Positions 13,845-15,407 of a stretch of DNA of 15,407 nt are shown here, one piece after another; position 1 is the first letter of the stretch; each line of letters starts with the position of its first letter. The stretch is from an uncultured bacterium. GTDB lineage: Bacteria > Cyanobacteriota > Vampirovibrionia > Gastranaerophilales > Gastranaerophilaceae. The translations under genes were made by a program, and so were the position numbers. The stretch is from NCBI GenBank assembly GCA_949286405.1, contig CASECH010000220.1, positions 1 through 15,407 on the forward strand, in the 5' to 3' direction. The notes beneath the pieces were generated by a model. It had not been told where the DNA came from. It searched no databases and worked only from the letters and a program-made list of their open reading frames with translations.

Positions 13845-15407
13845 ATGACGATAAAAATTACTCCAAATCAAACAATCCAAAATTTTAGTTACCCAAGAAG
13901 ATTTGTACGCGGAATGGCAAGCAAAAGCCTTGCACCATTAATATTACTGGAGTGTTTTGTAACGGGTGGCAGAACAATACAAGCCTATAATAGAGGAGGT
14001 TTCGAAGAAGCACGAGAACGTCTTACAGAAGAAAGTATCGGAGCTGCTTTTTGGTTTGCCGGCGTAAAAATGTTCAATAAAATGAACGATAAAATAGGAC
14101 AAAAATTATTAAAACTGCATACAACGAATTTTGACGTAGAAGAAGACGGATTAAGAAAACCTCTGAAAAACTTCCTAAAAGCGGACAAAACAGGGCTAAC
14201 AGAACGACAAATAGCAAAATTTAAACTACTAAAAGTAACATCAAGTATCTTACTTGCTAATATACTTGTAGGGCTGGTTGTACCAAAAATTAACCAGCAC
14301 ATCACAACTATTTTAAGAAGCAAAAAAGATACAGAAACTAATTCTATTCAAAAAAATCAAAAAAACAATATCCAAACTCCTGTAAAAAGTATGGATAAAT
14401 TCATAAATTCAAAATCCGAAGATAAGAAAAATGTTTCATTTAATGGTATAGCAGATACTCAAGTACTACTATCTTTAGCGAACAATTTTGAAAATAACTC
14501 AAAATACCAATTACTTTCAACCGACGTTGGTATTGCAGGAGGAAGAGCAGTATCAGCAAGAAATGATCATGAAAGAACAGAAATTCTATTTAGGGATTTA
14601 AGCTCAATATATTTCTATATGTTCAGTATGCCAAACATTAACAAATGGCTAAATTCCATTGAAGATGGAAAACCTAGACGACTAGATCCTATTGCGGCAA
14701 AACAAATAAGTGATCATATGGAAGCATTTTTGAAAGAAAAAGGTGGAAAAATGAAAGTCGAAGAATTTGAAAAAGAATTCTTAGGCAATAATAATAATAC
14801 GTACAAAATAACCCCTGAACTAAATGCAAAATTCAAAGATAAAGTAATAACACTGCAAGACTTTACGGATTACCTTGCAAATAGCGGAAAATATACACAA
14901 GCCGAAATAAGTAAATACTCAGACCTTGCAAAACGCATGTCAAAACTCCAACCCCAAATTGAAGGTGTATCAATCCTTTCTAAACATCAAGTAAAAGATG
15001 TATTTAGAGAAGGAGCAATAAACATGCCTGAATTCATTCAAAATTTATATCAAGTAGCAACCCAAGACGATATTCCTTTTGTAAGAATAAAACAAGGAGC
15101 ATCTGCAAATCCATACAAATTTGTCGCACAAGAAACTCTTGAAGAATTAAAAAATGATGTATATGAATATGCAACCAAAGTTATTGAAAAAGCTAAAAAA
15201 GGTTCAGGTGAAATAGACATAGCAATTGTAAAAAAAGCTTGTCGAGAAAACTTTATCAAAAATGCATTCAATTGGGGTACAGGCTTTGCGGTATCAGCAC
15301 TATTCTTATCTACATTAATTCCGAAAATGCAATACTGGATTACTAAAAAAATGACAGGACAAGATAAATTCCCTGGCACAGCAGACTATTCCAATGAGAA
15401 GAAATAA
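13845..15407 (+). CDS. Hypothetical two-helix membrane protein with repeated PK...IT exit motif
   Basis: I do not recognise a family. The 520-residue product ends with TAA exactly at the window edge. An N-terminal region (to about 130) has weakly hydrophobic patches at 27-41 and 65-75. A clear membrane helix lies at about 131-147, followed by a polar Asn/Lys linker with 'NVSFNG' at 196-201. A long soluble charged region (about 205-470) contains EF-hand-like helical text but no complete calcium loop that I would defend. A second membrane helix lies at about 475-492, followed by a basic tail. Both helices exit through the same pattern, Pro-Lys-hydrophobic-xxx-Ile-Thr (147-154 and 493-500), so the roughly 330-residue region between them probably sits on one side of the membrane. 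There is no ribosome site before the ATG, and a TATAAC lies just upstream, so translation may be leaderless. The adjacent divergent gene is of similar style. Confidence 0.78.
   Translation: MTIKITPNQTIQNFSYPRRFVRGMASKSLAPLILLECFVTGGRTIQAYNRGGFEEARERLTEESIGAAFWFAGVKMFNKMNDKIGQKLLKLHTTNFDVEEDGLRKPLKNFLKADKTGLTERQIAKFKLLKVTSSILLANILVGLVVPKINQHITTILRSKKDTETNSIQKNQKNNIQTPVKSMDKFINSKSEDKKNVSFNGIADTQVLLSLANNFENNSKYQLLSTDVGIAGGRAVSARNDHERTEILFRDLSSIYFYMFSMPNINKWLNSIEDGKPRRLDPIAAKQISDHMEAFLKEKGGKMKVEEFEKEFLGNNNNTYKITPELNAKFKDKVITLQDFTDYLANSGKYTQAEISKYSDLAKRMSKLQPQIEGVSILSKHQVKDVFREGAINMPEFIQNLYQVATQDDIPFVRIKQGASANPYKFVAQETLEELKNDVYEYATKVIEKAKKGSGEIDIAIVKKACRENFIKNAFNWGTGFAVSALFLSTLIPKMQYWITKKMTGQDKFPGTADYSNEKK

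Noticed and set aside
13985..14323. Minus-strand 112-codon open frame inside the last gene
   Set aside because: It is a shadow of the 520-residue coding frame, with no ribosome site or recognisable domain.
14730..14960. EF-hand-like calcium-binding helices in the 520-residue protein
   Set aside because: The helical, acidic text resembles flanking helices, but I find no complete 12-residue loop with the required Asp/Asn/Glu spacing.
1..15407. CRISPR array, tRNA/rRNA genes, insertion sequence or prophage segment
   Set aside because: Nearly all the DNA is accounted for by protein genes with short gaps. I saw no spaced direct repeats, cloverleaf candidates, transposase or integrase.

Overview
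The window is a very AT-rich, gene-dense stretch of bacterial chromosome using the standard bacterial code, with GTG and TTG starts as well as ATG. It encodes a Gram-negative envelope (BamA/Omp85 with three POTRA domains, and a Skp/OmpH chaperone). It also has a pseudopilin-like protein with an 'FTLAEVLITLGIIGVV' type N-terminus and a late 'DINGAKGPNQMG' motif, and several long envelope proteins without recognisable families. Together with the base composition, this style best fits the Vampirovibrionia/Melainabacteria relatives of Cyanobacteria, probably the gut order Gastranaerophilales. That placement is inference from protein style, not a database result.

Layout. On the minus strand at the left are the 3'-truncated pseudopilin gene (1-621) and era (644-1534), 22 bases apart and probably co-transcribed from the gap at 1535-1656. 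From that gap eight genes run rightward (1657-12810): a bitopic envelope protein with an AMIN-like domain, a sugar-binding lipoprotein of the ABC-importer type, rsmI, bamA, skp, a uridine/purine nucleoside phosphorylase, a soluble FlhA-C-like protein, and a divergent 4-alpha-glucanotransferase (malQ). The gaps are short and no strong terminator was found. Two copies of a near-identical extended -10 promoter motif, before rsmI and before bamA, suggest that this run is several transcription units. The right end holds two unrecognised membrane-associated proteins, one on each strand, diverging from a 204-base AT-rich gap.

How the genes fit together. Era and RsmI both act on the small ribosomal subunit. 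BamA and Skp form an outer-membrane assembly pair, co-transcribed as in many Gram-negative bacteria but without the lipid A genes that often follow. The sugar-binding lipoprotein and MalQ point to oligosaccharide or alpha-glucan use, though no permease genes are nearby.

The most unusual gene is the one at 9216-10691. It is a soluble protein that joins a DUF4177-like N-terminal module and a coiled coil to what appears to be the whole cytoplasmic domain of the flagellar/type III export gate protein FlhA, without the membrane channel half and with no other secretion gene in the window. Other points for a second look are an apparently leaderless rsmI transcript, the FimV-like layout of the protein at 1657-3744, and a repeated membrane-exit motif in the last gene.
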